This document shows, piece after piece, positions 1-6,889 of a stretch of DNA of 7,729 nt. Below the pieces are notes generated by a model that worked only from the letters and a program-made list of their open reading frames with translations, ran no database searches and was not told where the DNA came from. The DNA lies in the NCBI GenBank assembly GCA_023425615.1, contig JAFACJ010000663.1, forward strand, positions 1-7,729, written 5' to 3'. Source of the stretch: Actinomycetes bacterium (GTDB lineage: Bacteria > Actinomycetota > Actinomycetes > Streptosporangiales > Streptosporangiaceae). The position numbers and the translations under genes are program-made. Numbering within the stretch: the first letter of the stretch is position 1; every line of letters begins with the position of its first letter.

Positions 1-738
1 CAACCGGTTGCGGGCCGCGGCCAGCGGGTCGCCCGTGCCGTGCCGCAGCAGGGAGCCGAGCTCCTCACCCGCGTCGCGCAGCAGCTCGCCCACGACCAGC
101 GCGTCGATGTCACGGCCGCCGCAGTCGTCGAGCGCCGCGTGCCCGAGCACCTCGTGCCCGCCCGTCCCGTTCAGCCGCACGACCGCGGCGTCGAACGTGC
201 CGCCGCCGAAGTCGTACACCAGGACGGTGCGCCCCGCGCCCCCGGCGCCCTCGCCGCCCGACACGGGCGCCAGCGCCGCGGCGACCGGCTCGTGCAGCAG
301 CTCCACCAGGGGGAATCCCGCCGCGTTCCCCGCCTCGATCATCAGCGCGGTCCGCGGGTCGCCGTCTCGGTAGCTCGCCGGAACGGTCAGCACCACCCGT
401 TCCAGGCCGTGCCCGGCCAGCCGCTCCCCTTCCCGCTTCATCGCCTGGAGCAGCGCCCGCACCAGCTCTCCGCCGCCGAACTCGGCGTCACCCAGCAGGA
501 ACGGCGCCTCCCCGCCCAGATCACGCTTGAACTCCGCGCGATAGGCGGCCGGATGCACCCGCTTGCGCCGCTCGGCGGGCGTCCCCACCAGTAGCCCCGT
601 CCCATCCCAGCACACCGCCGAAGGCCACGAGTAGGACCCGCTGGCGGGCTCCTTCAGCAACCGGACACGCCCCCCGGCCACCACCGCCCCCGCCGACGCC
701 GAGGTCCCGAAGTCGACGGCCATCATCGCGCCGGACAT
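1..738 (-). CDS. Hsp70 family (DnaK-like) ATPase, N-terminal part; truncated by window edge
   Basis: The first 246 residues of an Hsp70-type actin-fold ATPase; the C-terminus lies beyond base 1. Visible motifs in order are: phosphate-1 loop AVDFGTSAS (residues 7-15, DnaK GIDLGTTNS); EFKRDLGG near 69-76, with Lys71 about where DnaK has its catalytic Lys70; VVLTVPASYRD (115-125, DnaK AVITVPAYF); LHEPVAAAL (148-156, DnaK EPTAAAL); phosphate-2 VYDFGGGTFDAAVV (174-187); and CGGRDID (206-212, DnaK LGGEDFD). ATP binding and hydrolysis are therefore likely. The ATG at 738 was chosen because GAGGAGGGG (complement of 740-748) lies directly before it, though spacing is short (3-4 nt); ATGs at 726 and 723 are alternatives that also keep the phosphate-1 loop. 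It is more divergent than housekeeping DnaK, and no grpE or dnaJ is adjacent. It is probably one of the accessory Hsp70-like proteins common in actinobacteria; client and C-terminal domain are unknown. Confidence 0.9.
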   Translation of the reverse strand, partial: MSGAMMAVDFGTSASAGAVVAGGRVRLLKEPASGSYSWPSAVCWDGTGLLVGTPAERRKRVHPAAYRAEFKRDLGGEAPFLLGDAEFGGGELVRALLQAMKREGERLAGHGLERVVLTVPASYRDGDPRTALMIEAGNAAGFPLVELLHEPVAAALAPVSGGEGAGGAGRTVLVYDFGGGTFDAAVVRLNGTGGHEVLGHAALDDCGGRDIDALVVGELLRDAGEELGSLLRHGTGDPLAAARNRL

Positions 739-739
739 T

Positions 740-748
740 CCCCTCCTC
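740..748 (-). promoter_or_regulatory. Ribosome binding site of the Hsp70-like gene
   Basis: The minus strand reads GAGGAGGGG immediately before ATG at 738. The anti-16S match is strong, but spacing is only about 3-4 nt from the AGGAGG core, so the start could be the next ATGs at 726/723. Confidence 0.6.
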
Positions 749-974
749 ATGGCTCGTACCACCCCGACACATATAACTCCGAACTATCCCAATGTTTTGC
801 TCATGTGAGGGAATCGCCCGCACTACCTCTCATGTCACCTTCAAGTGAGCGGCCCAGCGTCGCTTGATGAGACTCCGCTACCCGGGAGTTGGTTTCGGCC
901 GGGTTTTCCCACGCATGATCGGTTTAAGGAGTTCCCGTGCACCGGCGGAGGGCAGATCGAGGAAAGGGCTGCTC

Positions 975-980
975 AGGAGG
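975..980 (+). promoter_or_regulatory. Ribosome binding site of qcrB
   Basis: A perfect AGGAGG lies 9 nt before ATG at 990. It fixes the start there rather than at upstream in-frame codons such as 864, which would add about 42 residues that do not resemble the family. Confidence 0.85.
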
Positions 981-989
981 GACACGGGG

Positions 990-2606
990 ATGGAACGGGC
1001 CGACGAGCGGGAGGGGAAGTGGGCCGAGAGGCTCGCGGCGGTGGGGCGGGCGATCGACGCACGGCTGGGGACGGCCGGGACGCTGGAACGCAACGTGGGG
1101 AAGGCGTTCCCCGACCACTGGACGTTCCTGCTGGGCGAGATCGCGCTGTACTCGTTCCTCACGCTGGTGGCGACCGGCGTCTTCCTGACGCTGTTCTTCA
1201 AGCCGAGCATGACGGAGGTCGTGTACGCCGGTTCCTACACCCCGCTGCGCGGGCTGCGGATGAGCGAGGCGTACGAGTCGACCGTCCACCTGTCGTTCGA
1301 CGTGCGGGGCGGGCTGCTGGTCCGGCAGATCCACCACTGGTCGGCGCTGATCTTCGTGGCGGCGATCTGCATACATCTGCTGCGGATCTTCTTCACGGGG
1401 GCGTTCCGCAGACCGCGTGAGATCAACTGGCTGATCGGCGTCACGATGTTCACCCTGGCCATCGCGGAGGGGTTCGCCGGGTACTCCCTCCCGGATGACC
1501 TGCTGTCGGGCACGGGGCTGCGGATCATGCAGGGGATCGTGCTGTCGATCCCGCTGCTGGGCACGTACTTGAGCTTCTTCGTGTTCGGCGGGGAGTTCCC
1601 CGGCGAGGACTTCATCCCCCGGCTCTTCACCGTCCACATCCTGCTGATCCCCGGCCTGCTGCTGGCGCTGGTCACCGCGCACCTGATGATCGTCTGGCAT
1701 CAGAAGCACACCCAGTGGCCGGGCCCCGGGGGGAGCGAGAGGAAGGTCTCCGGGGATCCGACGTACCCGGTGTTCATCTCCAAGACGACGGCGATGCTGC
1801 TGCTCACCATCGCCGTTCTGGTGGGACTGGCGTCCTTCGCGCAGATCAACCCGGTGTGGCTGTACGGGCCCTACGCGCCGAGCCAGGCGTCCTCGTACTC
1901 CCAGCCCGACTGGTACGTCGGCTTCCTCGAAGGCTCCCTGCGGCTCATGCCGAACTGGACGACCACGCTGGCGGGGCACACGATCGCCTGGAACGTCCTC
2001 GTCCCCGCCGTCCTCCTGCCGCTGACGTTCTTCACCCTCATCGCCCTCTACCCGTTCTTCGAGGAGTGGGCGGTCGGCGACCGCCGGACGCACAACCTGC
2101 TGGACCGCCCCCGCAACGCCCCGACGCGCACGGCGATCGGCATGGCGGTGATCGCCTGGTACGGGAACCTGTGGCTGGCCGGCGCCGACGACGTCATCTC
2201 CGCCTACCTGACCATCCCGGTCGAGTGGCTCGTGTGGTTCTTCCGGGTGGGTTTCTTCCTCTTCCCCCTCCTGGCGTTCACGGTGACGCGGCGGCTGTGC
2301 CTGAGCCTGCAACGGCGTGACCTGCGGATCTTCGAGGAGGGACTCCCGACGTGGGTCGTGGTGCAGTCACCCGAAGGGGGATTCAAGGCGCTGCACGAGA
2401 AGGCGCCCGCGGGCGAGATGGCGGCCCTGGAGTCACGGCACCCGCGGGAGCTGGAGATGCACCGGCCGTTCCACATGATCCCGCTGCCGACGCCGAACCG
2501 GATCAAGACGCAGATGAAGACGCGGCTGAACCGCTTCTACGTCGACTACCAGAACGAGGTAGCCGGGGGCGGCCAGGGCGATGACGGGACTCACGACCGC
2601 TCCTGA
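990..2606 (+). CDS. qcrB: Cytochrome bc1 complex cytochrome b subunit (menaquinol:cytochrome c reductase)
   Basis: A 538-residue integral membrane subunit that oxidises menaquinol and carries hemes bL and bH, close to the usual ~545 residues of actinobacterial QcrB. Heme ligands are seen as H115 and H129 (in RQIHHWSA...CIHLLRIF) and H216 and H231 (in FTVHILL...TAHLMIVWH). Spacings are 14 and 15, the 15 being as in b6f-type and Gram-positive cytochromes b. The quinol-oxidation motif is PDWY (306-309), the actinobacterial version of PEWY. SGTGLRI (173-179), [15 protein letters not shown] (191-205) and [14 protein letters not shown] (371-384) are family blocks. A hydrophilic C-terminal extension of about 100 residues follows the last membrane segment, as in mycobacterial QcrB. 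All key residues are present, so it looks functional. It stands without qcrC and qcrA, so it is probably a second copy outside the main qcrCAB operon (inference). Its end overlaps the convergent ctaD by 16 bp. Confidence 0.95.
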   Translation: MERADEREGKWAERLAAVGRAIDARLGTAGTLERNVGKAFPDHWTFLLGEIALYSFLTLVATGVFLTLFFKPSMTEVVYAGSYTPLRGLRMSEAYESTVHLSFDVRGGLLVRQIHHWSALIFVAAICIHLLRIFFTGAFRRPREINWLIGVTMFTLAIAEGFAGYSLPDDLLSGTGLRIMQGIVLSIPLLGTYLSFFVFGGEFPGEDFIPRLFTVHILLIPGLLLALVTAHLMIVWHQKHTQWPGPGGSERKVSGDPTYPVFISKTTAMLLLTIAVLVGLASFAQINPVWLYGPYAPSQASSYSQPDWYVGFLEGSLRLMPNWTTTLAGHTIAWNVLVPAVLLPLTFFTLIALYPFFEEWAVGDRRTHNLLDRPRNAPTRTAIGMAVIAWYGNLWLAGADDVISAYLTIPVEWLVWFFRVGFFLFPLLAFTVTRRLCLSLQRRDLRIFEEGLPTWVVVQSPEGGFKALHEKAPAGEMAALESRHPRELEMHRPFHMIPLPTPNRIKTQMKTRLNRFYVDYQNEVAGGGQGDDGTHDRS

Positions 2607-4252
2607 GCCTCGCGTATGCGCTGGGAGTAGTAGTGGAGGTCGAAGGCCGGGCGGTTGGAGCGGATCGGCGGGATCCAATGGAAGTTGTGCCGGGGAGGCG
2701 GGCACGAGGTGGCCCATTCCAGGGAGTTCCCCGCCCCCCACGGGTCGTCCGTCTCCACCCGCTCTCCATGCCGGTGGGTGTGCCAGATGTTCCACAGGAA
2801 CGCGAAGGTCGAGGCGCCGAGCAGGAACGAGCCGATGGAGGAGACGAAGTTCAAGGTGGTGAACTCCGAGGCGTAGTCGGCGTAACGCCGCGGCATCCCC
2901 TGCGCGCCGAGTAGATGGTGCACCAGGAAGGTGACCTGGAAGCCGACGAACAGCGACCAGAAATGGACCTTCCCCCAGCCTTCGCTCAGCTTCTTGCCGG
3001 TCATCTTCGGCCACCAGAAGTAGAAGCCGCCGAACATCGCGAAGACGACCGTCCCGAACAGGACGTAGTGCAGGTGGCCGACGACGAAGTAGGTGTCGGT
3101 GTTGTGGAAGTCCATCGGAGGCGAGGCGACGATGACGCCGGTGAGCCCGCCGAACAGGAAGGTGACGAGGAACCCGACGGCGAAGAGCATCGGCGCCTCG
3201 AAGGTGAGGTGCCCCCGCCACATCGTGCCGATCCAGTTGAAGAACTTCAGGCCCGTGGGGACGGCGATGAGGAAGGAGAGGATCGAGAAGAACGGCAGCA
3301 GGACGACGCCGGTGGCGAACATGTGGTGCGCCCACACGGTCATCGACAGGGCGGTGATGGCGATGGTCGCCCCGACCATGCTGACGTAGCCGAACAGCGG
3401 TTTGCGGCTGAAGACGGGGATGATCTCGGTGATGATCCCGAAGAACGGGAGCGCGACGATGTAGACCTCGGGGTGGCCGAAGAACCAGAACAGGTGCTGC
3501 CAGATGATCGCCCCGCGGTTCGACCCGTCGAAGACGTGCGCGCCGAAGACACGGTCGGCGAACAGGACGAGCAGGTTCGCCGTGAGGACGGGGAAGGCGA
3601 TGATCACCATCAGGCTGGTGAACAGGATGTTCCATGTGAAGATCGGCATCCGGAACATCTGCATGCCAGGCGCCCGCAGCCGGGTGATGGTGGTGATGAG
3701 GTTGACCGAGGTGAGGATCGTGCCGGCGCCCGACAGGACGAGCCCCATGATCCACAGATCGGGTCCGACACCGGGCGAGCGGCGGGCGTCGGACAGCGGC
3801 GTGTACCCCGTCCAGCCGAACGACGCCGCCCCGTCGGAGGAGAGGAAACCGGACAGGACGATGACGGCGCCCACCAGGAACAGGTAGTAGCTGAGGGTGT
3901 TCAGCCGGGGGAAGGCGACGTCCGGCGCGCCGATCTGCAGGGGCACGAGGACGTTGGCGAAACCGGCGAACAGCGGCGTCGCGAACAGCAGCAGCATGAT
4001 CGTCCCGTGGATGGTGAAGAGCTGGTTGTAGCCGTTGGCGCTGACCAGCTGCATACCGGGTTCGAGCAGCTCGGCACGGATCACCATCGCCAGCAGCCCC
4101 CCGATCAGGAACATCGCGAACGACGTCCCGAGGTAGAGGTAGCCGACGACCTTGTGGTCGGTGGTGGCCAGGACGTCTCCCAGCCGGGTGCCCTTGCGAT
4201 GCCGGTCAAGGGCGCGGCGCAGGGTCGGCTCCGGGGTGCCTGTCGTGGTCAT
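2591..4252 (-). CDS. ctaD: Cytochrome c oxidase subunit I (aa3 type, A1 family)
   Basis: A 553-residue heme-copper oxidase catalytic subunit with the usual 12 helices, reducing O2 to water and pumping protons. Heme a ligands are H82 (FTIHGTIM) and H395, and the heme a3 ligand is H393. CuB ligands are H260 (in WFFGHPEVY, 256-264, with cross-link Tyr264) and H309/H310 (WAHHMF). E262 in GHPEV marks the A1 subfamily. D-channel N100, D111 and N118 ([21 protein letters not shown] region) and K-channel T333/K336 ([10 protein letters not shown]) are present. The C-terminal [12 protein letters not shown] block (513-524) is typical of actinobacterial CtaD. One oddity is GHLHYVLFG (392-400) where the family has AHFHYV. 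The start at 4252 is supported by GGAGGAGA 8 nt upstream. No ctaC, ctaE or ctaF is next to it, so it is probably a paralogue of the main-operon gene (inference). Confidence 0.96.
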   Translation of the reverse strand: MTTTGTPEPTLRRALDRHRKGTRLGDVLATTDHKVVGYLYLGTSFAMFLIGGLLAMVIRAELLEPGMQLVSANGYNQLFTIHGTIMLLLFATPLFAGFANVLVPLQIGAPDVAFPRLNTLSYYLFLVGAVIVLSGFLSSDGAASFGWTGYTPLSDARRSPGVGPDLWIMGLVLSGAGTILTSVNLITTITRLRAPGMQMFRMPIFTWNILFTSLMVIIAFPVLTANLLVLFADRVFGAHVFDGSNRGAIIWQHLFWFFGHPEVYIVALPFFGIITEIIPVFSRKPLFGYVSMVGATIAITALSMTVWAHHMFATGVVLLPFFSILSFLIAVPTGLKFFNWIGTMWRGHLTFEAPMLFAVGFLVTFLFGGLTGVIVASPPMDFHNTDTYFVVGHLHYVLFGTVVFAMFGGFYFWWPKMTGKKLSEGWGKVHFWSLFVGFQVTFLVHHLLGAQGMPRRYADYASEFTTLNFVSSIGSFLLGASTFAFLWNIWHTHRHGERVETDDPWGAGNSLEWATSCPPPRHNFHWIPPIRSNRPAFDLHYYSQRIREAQERS

Positions 4253-4348
4253 CGTGCTCGTCTCCTCCGCGTGGCGCCGGTGCGGGCTGTCTACCCGGTG
4301 CCGTCGCGGCCGGAAATGAAGCGATCACCAAAAGTTGGGCTGCCCGCG
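4253..4348 (-). promoter_or_regulatory. Upstream region of ctaD with strong ribosome binding site
   Basis: GGAGGAGA (complement of 4261-4268) lies 8 nt before the ctaD ATG and fixes its start. About 100 bases separate ctaD from the end of the MBL gene. The minus strand has a TTTTGGTGATCG tract near 4325-4336 and TAGACA near 4290, neither making a clear promoter pair. ctaD may have its own promoter here. Confidence 0.45.
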
Positions 4349-4366
4349 CGGGCTCAGGCGAGCCCG
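4349..4366 (-). terminator. Possible hairpin terminator at the end of the MBL gene
   Basis: CGGGCTC-AGGC-GAGCCCG is a perfect 7-bp inverted repeat with a 4-base loop. The TGA of the MBL gene lies partly within it. On the minus strand a second GC-rich palindrome (GCCCGCGCGGGC, 4342-4353) overlaps it, and a short TTTT appears about 13 bases downstream. It could end the DUF2255-to-MBL transcript before ctaD, but the U-tract is poor. Confidence 0.4.
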
Positions 4367-5274
4367 GCCCACGGGTCCTCACGCCGCCACAGGGTCGGGA
4401 AGTGCAGCGGGACGCCCTGCCGCTCGGCGAGCGGGCCGAGAACCCGCATGGTGGCGTCGAGGTCGTCGCCGAAGTAGGGGAGTGCCCGCAGGGGCTGGCT
4501 GAGGGGCCGGAAGAAGTCGTCCCAGTGGATGAGGACGACCCGCCGCGCCCCCACCTCCTCGACCGTCTCCGCCCAGTAGGCGCGGATGTACTCCTCTTTC
4601 TGGACGCCGAGCTGCCCCACGCCCAGATAGACGACGTCGGCGGACCGCCCCCTCAGCGCCCCGGGAACGAAGCCGGCGCTGCCCTGGACCAGCGCGGTCC
4701 GCCCGCCGGTGTGCTCCAGGAGCAGCGACCACGCCTCACCGCACCGGTACGCCGCCGCCTTGACGGGCGGCACGACCGGCTCGGTGATGTGCCCCGGATA
4801 CCGGTCCGGCGGGCAGTGATGGGATTCCACCAGGGTCGCCGTGAAGGCGCCGCACGCCACGGTCTCCCCGGACGCGACGCGCACGATCCTGTCGTCGGGG
4901 AGTCCGCCCCCGCGCCCGACGTTGCCGGTGGACGCGCCGCCGACCAGCCGCGCCCCCGTGCGCTCGGCGACCACCGCCGAGTCCATGGCGTGGTCGAAAT
5001 GGGTGTGCACGGGGATGAGCGCGTCGAGCGAGGCCACCTCGGCCCGTCCCAGCGCCTCCTCGATCCGCCCGATGTCCGGGGCCATCCGCCGCAGCGCCAC
5101 CGTCAGGAGCGAGGGACGGGAGAAGAACCCGTCGGTCATGACCGCCGAGCTCCCATCGTCGACGAGCAGGGTCGCCACCCCCAGGAAGGTGACGGACAGC
5201 CCCCGGCCGGCCTCGGGCAGATCGAAGCGATCCGCGTAACGGGAGATGTCGGGACGCCCCAGCCGAACTTTCAT
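4354..5274 (-). CDS. MBL-fold (UlaG-like) metallo-hydrolase
   Basis: 306 residues. The metallo-beta-lactamase signature HTHFDH is at 90-95 (VHTHFDHAMDS), giving H90, H92, D94 and H95 as likely metal ligands. Further ligand candidates are H152/H153 (VESHHCP) and H250 (LIHWDD), the usual order HxHxDH...H...H. The N-terminal VTFLGVATLLVDDG...MTDGFFSRPS block (28-54) is the typical first beta-hairpin of UlaG-like members, which hydrolyse phosphodiester or lactone bonds. Substrate is not predictable. The start was taken at ATG 5274, where homology-like sequence begins; the reading frame stays open upstream but runs into the split-barrel gene. The ribosome site is weak (GGA about 9 nt before), so translation may depend on the upstream gene, 44 nt away. 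It is the last gene of a probable three-gene run, with a candidate terminator at its stop. Confidence 0.88.
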   Translation of the reverse strand: MKVRLGRPDISRYADRFDLPEAGRGLSVTFLGVATLLVDDGSSAVMTDGFFSRPSLLTVALRRMAPDIGRIEEALGRAEVASLDALIPVHTHFDHAMDSAVVAERTGARLVGGASTGNVGRGGGLPDDRIVRVASGETVACGAFTATLVESHHCPPDRYPGHITEPVVPPVKAAAYRCGEAWSLLLEHTGGRTALVQGSAGFVPGALRGRSADVVYLGVGQLGVQKEEYIRAYWAETVEEVGARRVVLIHWDDFFRPLSQPLRALPYFGDDLDATMRVLGPLAERQGVPLHFPTLWRREDPWAGLA

Positions 5275-5318
5275 GCGGCGATCCAACCACTGCCGGGTCC
5301 GCGCCGGAAGTGCCGTGC

Positions 5319-5777
5319 TCAGGCGAGACGGGCCGGGAAGCCTCCGGTGGCGATCGGCCCCCACCGCCGGATGGTGATGCGGATCAGCGACTTGTCCTGG
5401 CGGACCATGGCCGCGCGGTACTCGTCCCAGTCGGGGTGCTCGCCGGCGATGCAGCGGTAGTACTCGACGAGGCCCTCCAGCGCCTCGGGCATGTCGAGGA
5501 CCTCGGCGTGCCCGTCGACCTGCACGTAGGGGCCGTCCCAGTCGTCGGACAGCACGCACATCGACACCGCCGGGTCGCGCCTGGCGTTGCGCGTCTTGGC
5601 GCGTTCGGGGTACGTCGAGACGACGATCCGCCCCTCGGCGTCCACGCCGCAGCTCACGGGCGACATCTGCGGGCCGCCGCCGGACCTGGAGGTCAGGAGC
5701 ACCCCCCGGTGCCGTGGCCGCAGGAACTCCAGCAGAGCCGCCCTGTCGGCGCGCTCGGCGGTGGCGATACGTGGCAT
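5319..5777 (-). CDS. Rv1155-like PPOX-class F420/FMN-binding split-barrel protein
   Basis: 152 residues, the normal size for this family. From memory of M. tuberculosis Rv1155, matching blocks are PERAKTRNARRDPAVSM (57-73), the cofactor phosphate-binding region, and YYRCIAGEHPDWDEYRAAMV (106-125). GVLLTSRSGGGPQMSPV (25-41) is the first barrel strand pair. Rv1155 resembles pyridoxamine-phosphate oxidase but binds coenzyme F420, so this is probably an F420-dependent reductase or binding protein in the cytoplasm, not a true PdxH. The start at 5777 has AAAGGGCGGAG just upstream and lies 16 nt after the DUF2255 stop, so the two are surely co-transcribed. Substrate is unknown. Confidence 0.88.
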   Translation of the reverse strand: MPRIATAERADRAALLEFLRPRHRGVLLTSRSGGGPQMSPVSCGVDAEGRIVVSTYPERAKTRNARRDPAVSMCVLSDDWDGPYVQVDGHAEVLDMPEALEGLVEYYRCIAGEHPDWDEYRAAMVRQDKSLIRITIRRWGPIATGGFPARLA

Positions 5778-5793
5778 GGCTCCGCCCTTTCCG

Positions 5794-6168
5794 TCAGCGT
5801 GGGACGATCTTGAGGGTAGTGCCGCGGGCGGGCCCGTCGACCATGGGATCGAGATACGCCTCGCCGTAGCGTGCGTACTTGCTGCGGTAGGCGTCATCGA
5901 CACGGGCGTTGACACCCGCGTCGCGCTCCTCGGCGAAGGTGACGTCCTTGTCCACCCCTCCGGCCTGGATGTGGCCCTCGTGGCTGGCGCTGGCGGCGCG
6001 GAACCACCTGCCGTCGCCCCCGCGGAAGGAGCGGACGTAGAGATCGTCGCCATCGCGCACCACCCAGATCGGCACGGGCCTGCGCGGGCTCCCGCTCTCC
6101 TCCACCGGGGCGACGTGCAGCTCGTCGGCATCGCCGATCCGGTTCAGCTCGTCGTTCGTCCAGTCCAT
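5794..6168 (-). CDS. DUF2255 family protein
   Basis: 124 residues. The sequence fits DUF2255: MDWTNDELNRIGDADELHVAP at the N-terminus (D2-P21), PVPIWVVRDGDDLYVRS (31-47), GRWFRAA (53-59), GHIQAGGVDKDVTF (65-78), DDAYRSKYARYGE (91-103) and a closing TLKIVPR. No function is established that I can name. The beta-rich PIWVVRDGDDLYVRS run is reminiscent of flavin/deazaflavin split-barrel proteins, which would suit its neighbour, but that is inference. The ATG at 6168 was preferred over an upstream in-frame start at 6231 because AGGAGA lies 6 nt before it and the family begins here. It is the first gene of a run with the Rv1155-like and MBL genes. Confidence 0.85.
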   Translation of the reverse strand: MDWTNDELNRIGDADELHVAPVEESGSPRRPVPIWVVRDGDDLYVRSFRGGDGRWFRAASASHEGHIQAGGVDKDVTFAEERDAGVNARVDDAYRSKYARYGEAYLDPMVDGPARGTTLKIVPR

Positions 6169-6290
6169 CGCGCGTCTCCTCACCTCATGATCGGTTACCG
6201 CCCTCTGATCTTCCCCTATCCATTTGATCACTTTATGTAACCATGGTGGGGGTATCCGGTCGGCACGGGTGCTCGGCGGGACCCGAGCGC
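6169..6290 (-). promoter_or_regulatory. Upstream region of the DUF2255 run, AT-rich with TGATC repeats
   Basis: AGGAGA (complement of 6175-6180) is the ribosome site for the gene starting at 6168. Bases 6205-6242 are the most AT-rich in this neighbourhood, and on the minus strand TTACAT and TAGGGG about 16 nt apart give a weak promoter pair. TGATC occurs three times (6188-6192, 6206-6210, 6225-6229) at 18 and 19 nt spacing. GGTTAC (6193-6198) is matched by GTAACC (6237-6242) as an inverted repeat around this block. A regulator could bind here. Confidence 0.4.
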
Positions 6291-6513
6291 TCAGAGGAGG
6301 AAGAACTCCAGGTCCTTGCGGGAGCCCTCGGCGCGGGTGACGGCGATCCAGCCCTCTCCGGCGCCCGCGAAGACACCGGGAAGGCGGCCGAGGAGATCAC
6401 CGGTGCCCGTCGCGAGGCAGGCCAGGAGCAGCAGCGGCAGGACGGACGCGAACGCATGGGCGCGATTGTCCCGGAAGATGATCTTTTTTGACCAGCGCCC
6501 GGCGGCGTCGCAC
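6291..6513 (-). pseudogene. Possible small membrane protein, reading frame lacks an intact start
   Basis: From about 6490 down to the TGA at 6291 one minus-strand frame shows G or C in about 56 of 63 third positions, as in the real genes here; the opposite-strand frame is clearly poorer. It encodes a hydrophobic stretch FASVLPLLLLACLATGTG, then GDLLGRLPGVFAGAGEGW, and ends SRKDLEFFLL. No ATG, GTG or TTG opens this frame. A GTG at 6513, 4 nt after the VOC stop, begins V-RRRRALVKK in another frame. Removing one A from the AAAAAA run (complement of 6484-6489) joins it to the coding frame, giving a basic N-terminus, one membrane helix and about 73 residues. It may be a frameshifted gene, a sequencing slip, or a gene with a non-standard start. 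I do not recognise the family. Confidence 0.35.
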
Positions 6514-6517
6514 CCGG

Positions 6518-6889
6518 TCAGGCGGGGCGCCTGCCGTGGTAGACGAGTTCGATCATGGTGTGGTCGGGGTCGTGGATGTAGCAGAACTTCGAGTGGTTCT
6601 CCGGCCGCTCGACCGGCCGGGTGTGCCGGATCCCCAGCTCCTTCAGATGCGCCAGGAACCCGTCCCAGTCCTCCACCTCGATCGCGAAGTGGTACGGGGC
6701 CATCCGTTCCATCTCCTCCACCGGGGTGAAGTGCAGATCGAAGTTCCCCCGCGTCATCAGCAGCACCTTGGTGTTGCTCTTGGGCGTGATCGACCTCAGC
6801 CCGAAGACCCTGCCGTACCACTCCTTGGTCCGCTCGATATCGGTCGTCGGAAAGTTCACGTGATGGATGTACTTGGGAGCGTTGCTCAC
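6518..6889 (-). CDS. VOC (glyoxalase/bleomycin-resistance/dioxygenase fold) family protein
   Basis: 123 residues, one VOC domain of two beta-alpha-beta-beta-beta modules. YIHHVNFPTTDIERTKEWYGRVFGL (7-31) is the classic first module. H9/H10, H67 (PYHFAIEV) and E114 (DPDHTMIEL, 107-115) sit where VOC enzymes bind their divalent metal, so the metal site appears intact. Glyoxalase I, extradiol dioxygenase and antibiotic-binding proteins share this fold, so the substrate cannot be called. The start is GTG at 6889 with AGGAG 6 nt upstream; no in-frame ATG fits better. Transcribed toward the DUF2255 run but separated from it by about 350 bases. Confidence 0.9.
   Translation of the reverse strand: MSNAPKYIHHVNFPTTDIERTKEWYGRVFGLRSITPKSNTKVLLMTRGNFDLHFTPVEEMERMAPYHFAIEVEDWDGFLAHLKELGIRHTRPVERPENHSKFCYIHDPDHTMIELVYHGRRPA

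Larger units (their letters stand above)
739..989. promoter_or_regulatory. Divergent intergenic region between Hsp70-like gene and qcrB
   Basis: This 251-base gap separates two genes read outward and must hold both promoters. For the minus gene, the AT-rich GTTATATG (complement of 770-777) is a possible -10 about 30 bases upstream of the start, without a good -35. For qcrB I find no convincing -35/-10 pair. Three related words occur: CTCATGTGAG (800-809), CTCATGTCAC (829-838) and TTCAAGTGAG (840-849), which may be regulator sites. I looked for the HspR/HAIR consensus (CTTGAGT-N7-ACTCAAG) and do not see it. Confidence 0.4.

Noticed and set aside
811..835. GGAAT at 811 as an ECF-sigma -35 for qcrB
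   Set aside because: No matching GTT-type -10 at 18-19 nt; only TGT is found.
914..924. CATGATCGGTT repeated at 914-924 and 6186-6196, both upstream of genes
   Set aside because: An 11-base match is expected several times by chance in a window of this size, and the strand context differs.
924..2312. Long open frame on the minus strand opposite qcrB
   Set aside because: Rich in R, Q, E, P and G with no domain; it is the mirror of a confident membrane-protein gene in GC-rich DNA.
2915..4477. 520-codon open frame on the plus strand opposite ctaD
   Set aside because: Composition dominated by D, E, R and G with no motif; ctaD on the other strand is certain.
5319..5777. Pyridoxamine 5'-phosphate oxidase (pdxH)
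   Set aside because: Too short for PdxH and closer to Rv1155-type F420-binding proteins in the RAKTRN and IAGEHPDWDEY blocks.
6484..6489. Programmed -1 frameshift at AAAAAAG, as in dnaX
   Set aside because: A -1 slip from the GTG-6513 frame leads into the third frame, not the well-biased one; a one-base loss or +1 shift is needed instead.
6243..6491. 82-codon plus-strand frame across the 6291-6490 region
   Set aside because: Lower third-position G/C (about 72%) than the opposite minus frame (about 89%), and no recognisable domain or good ribosome site.
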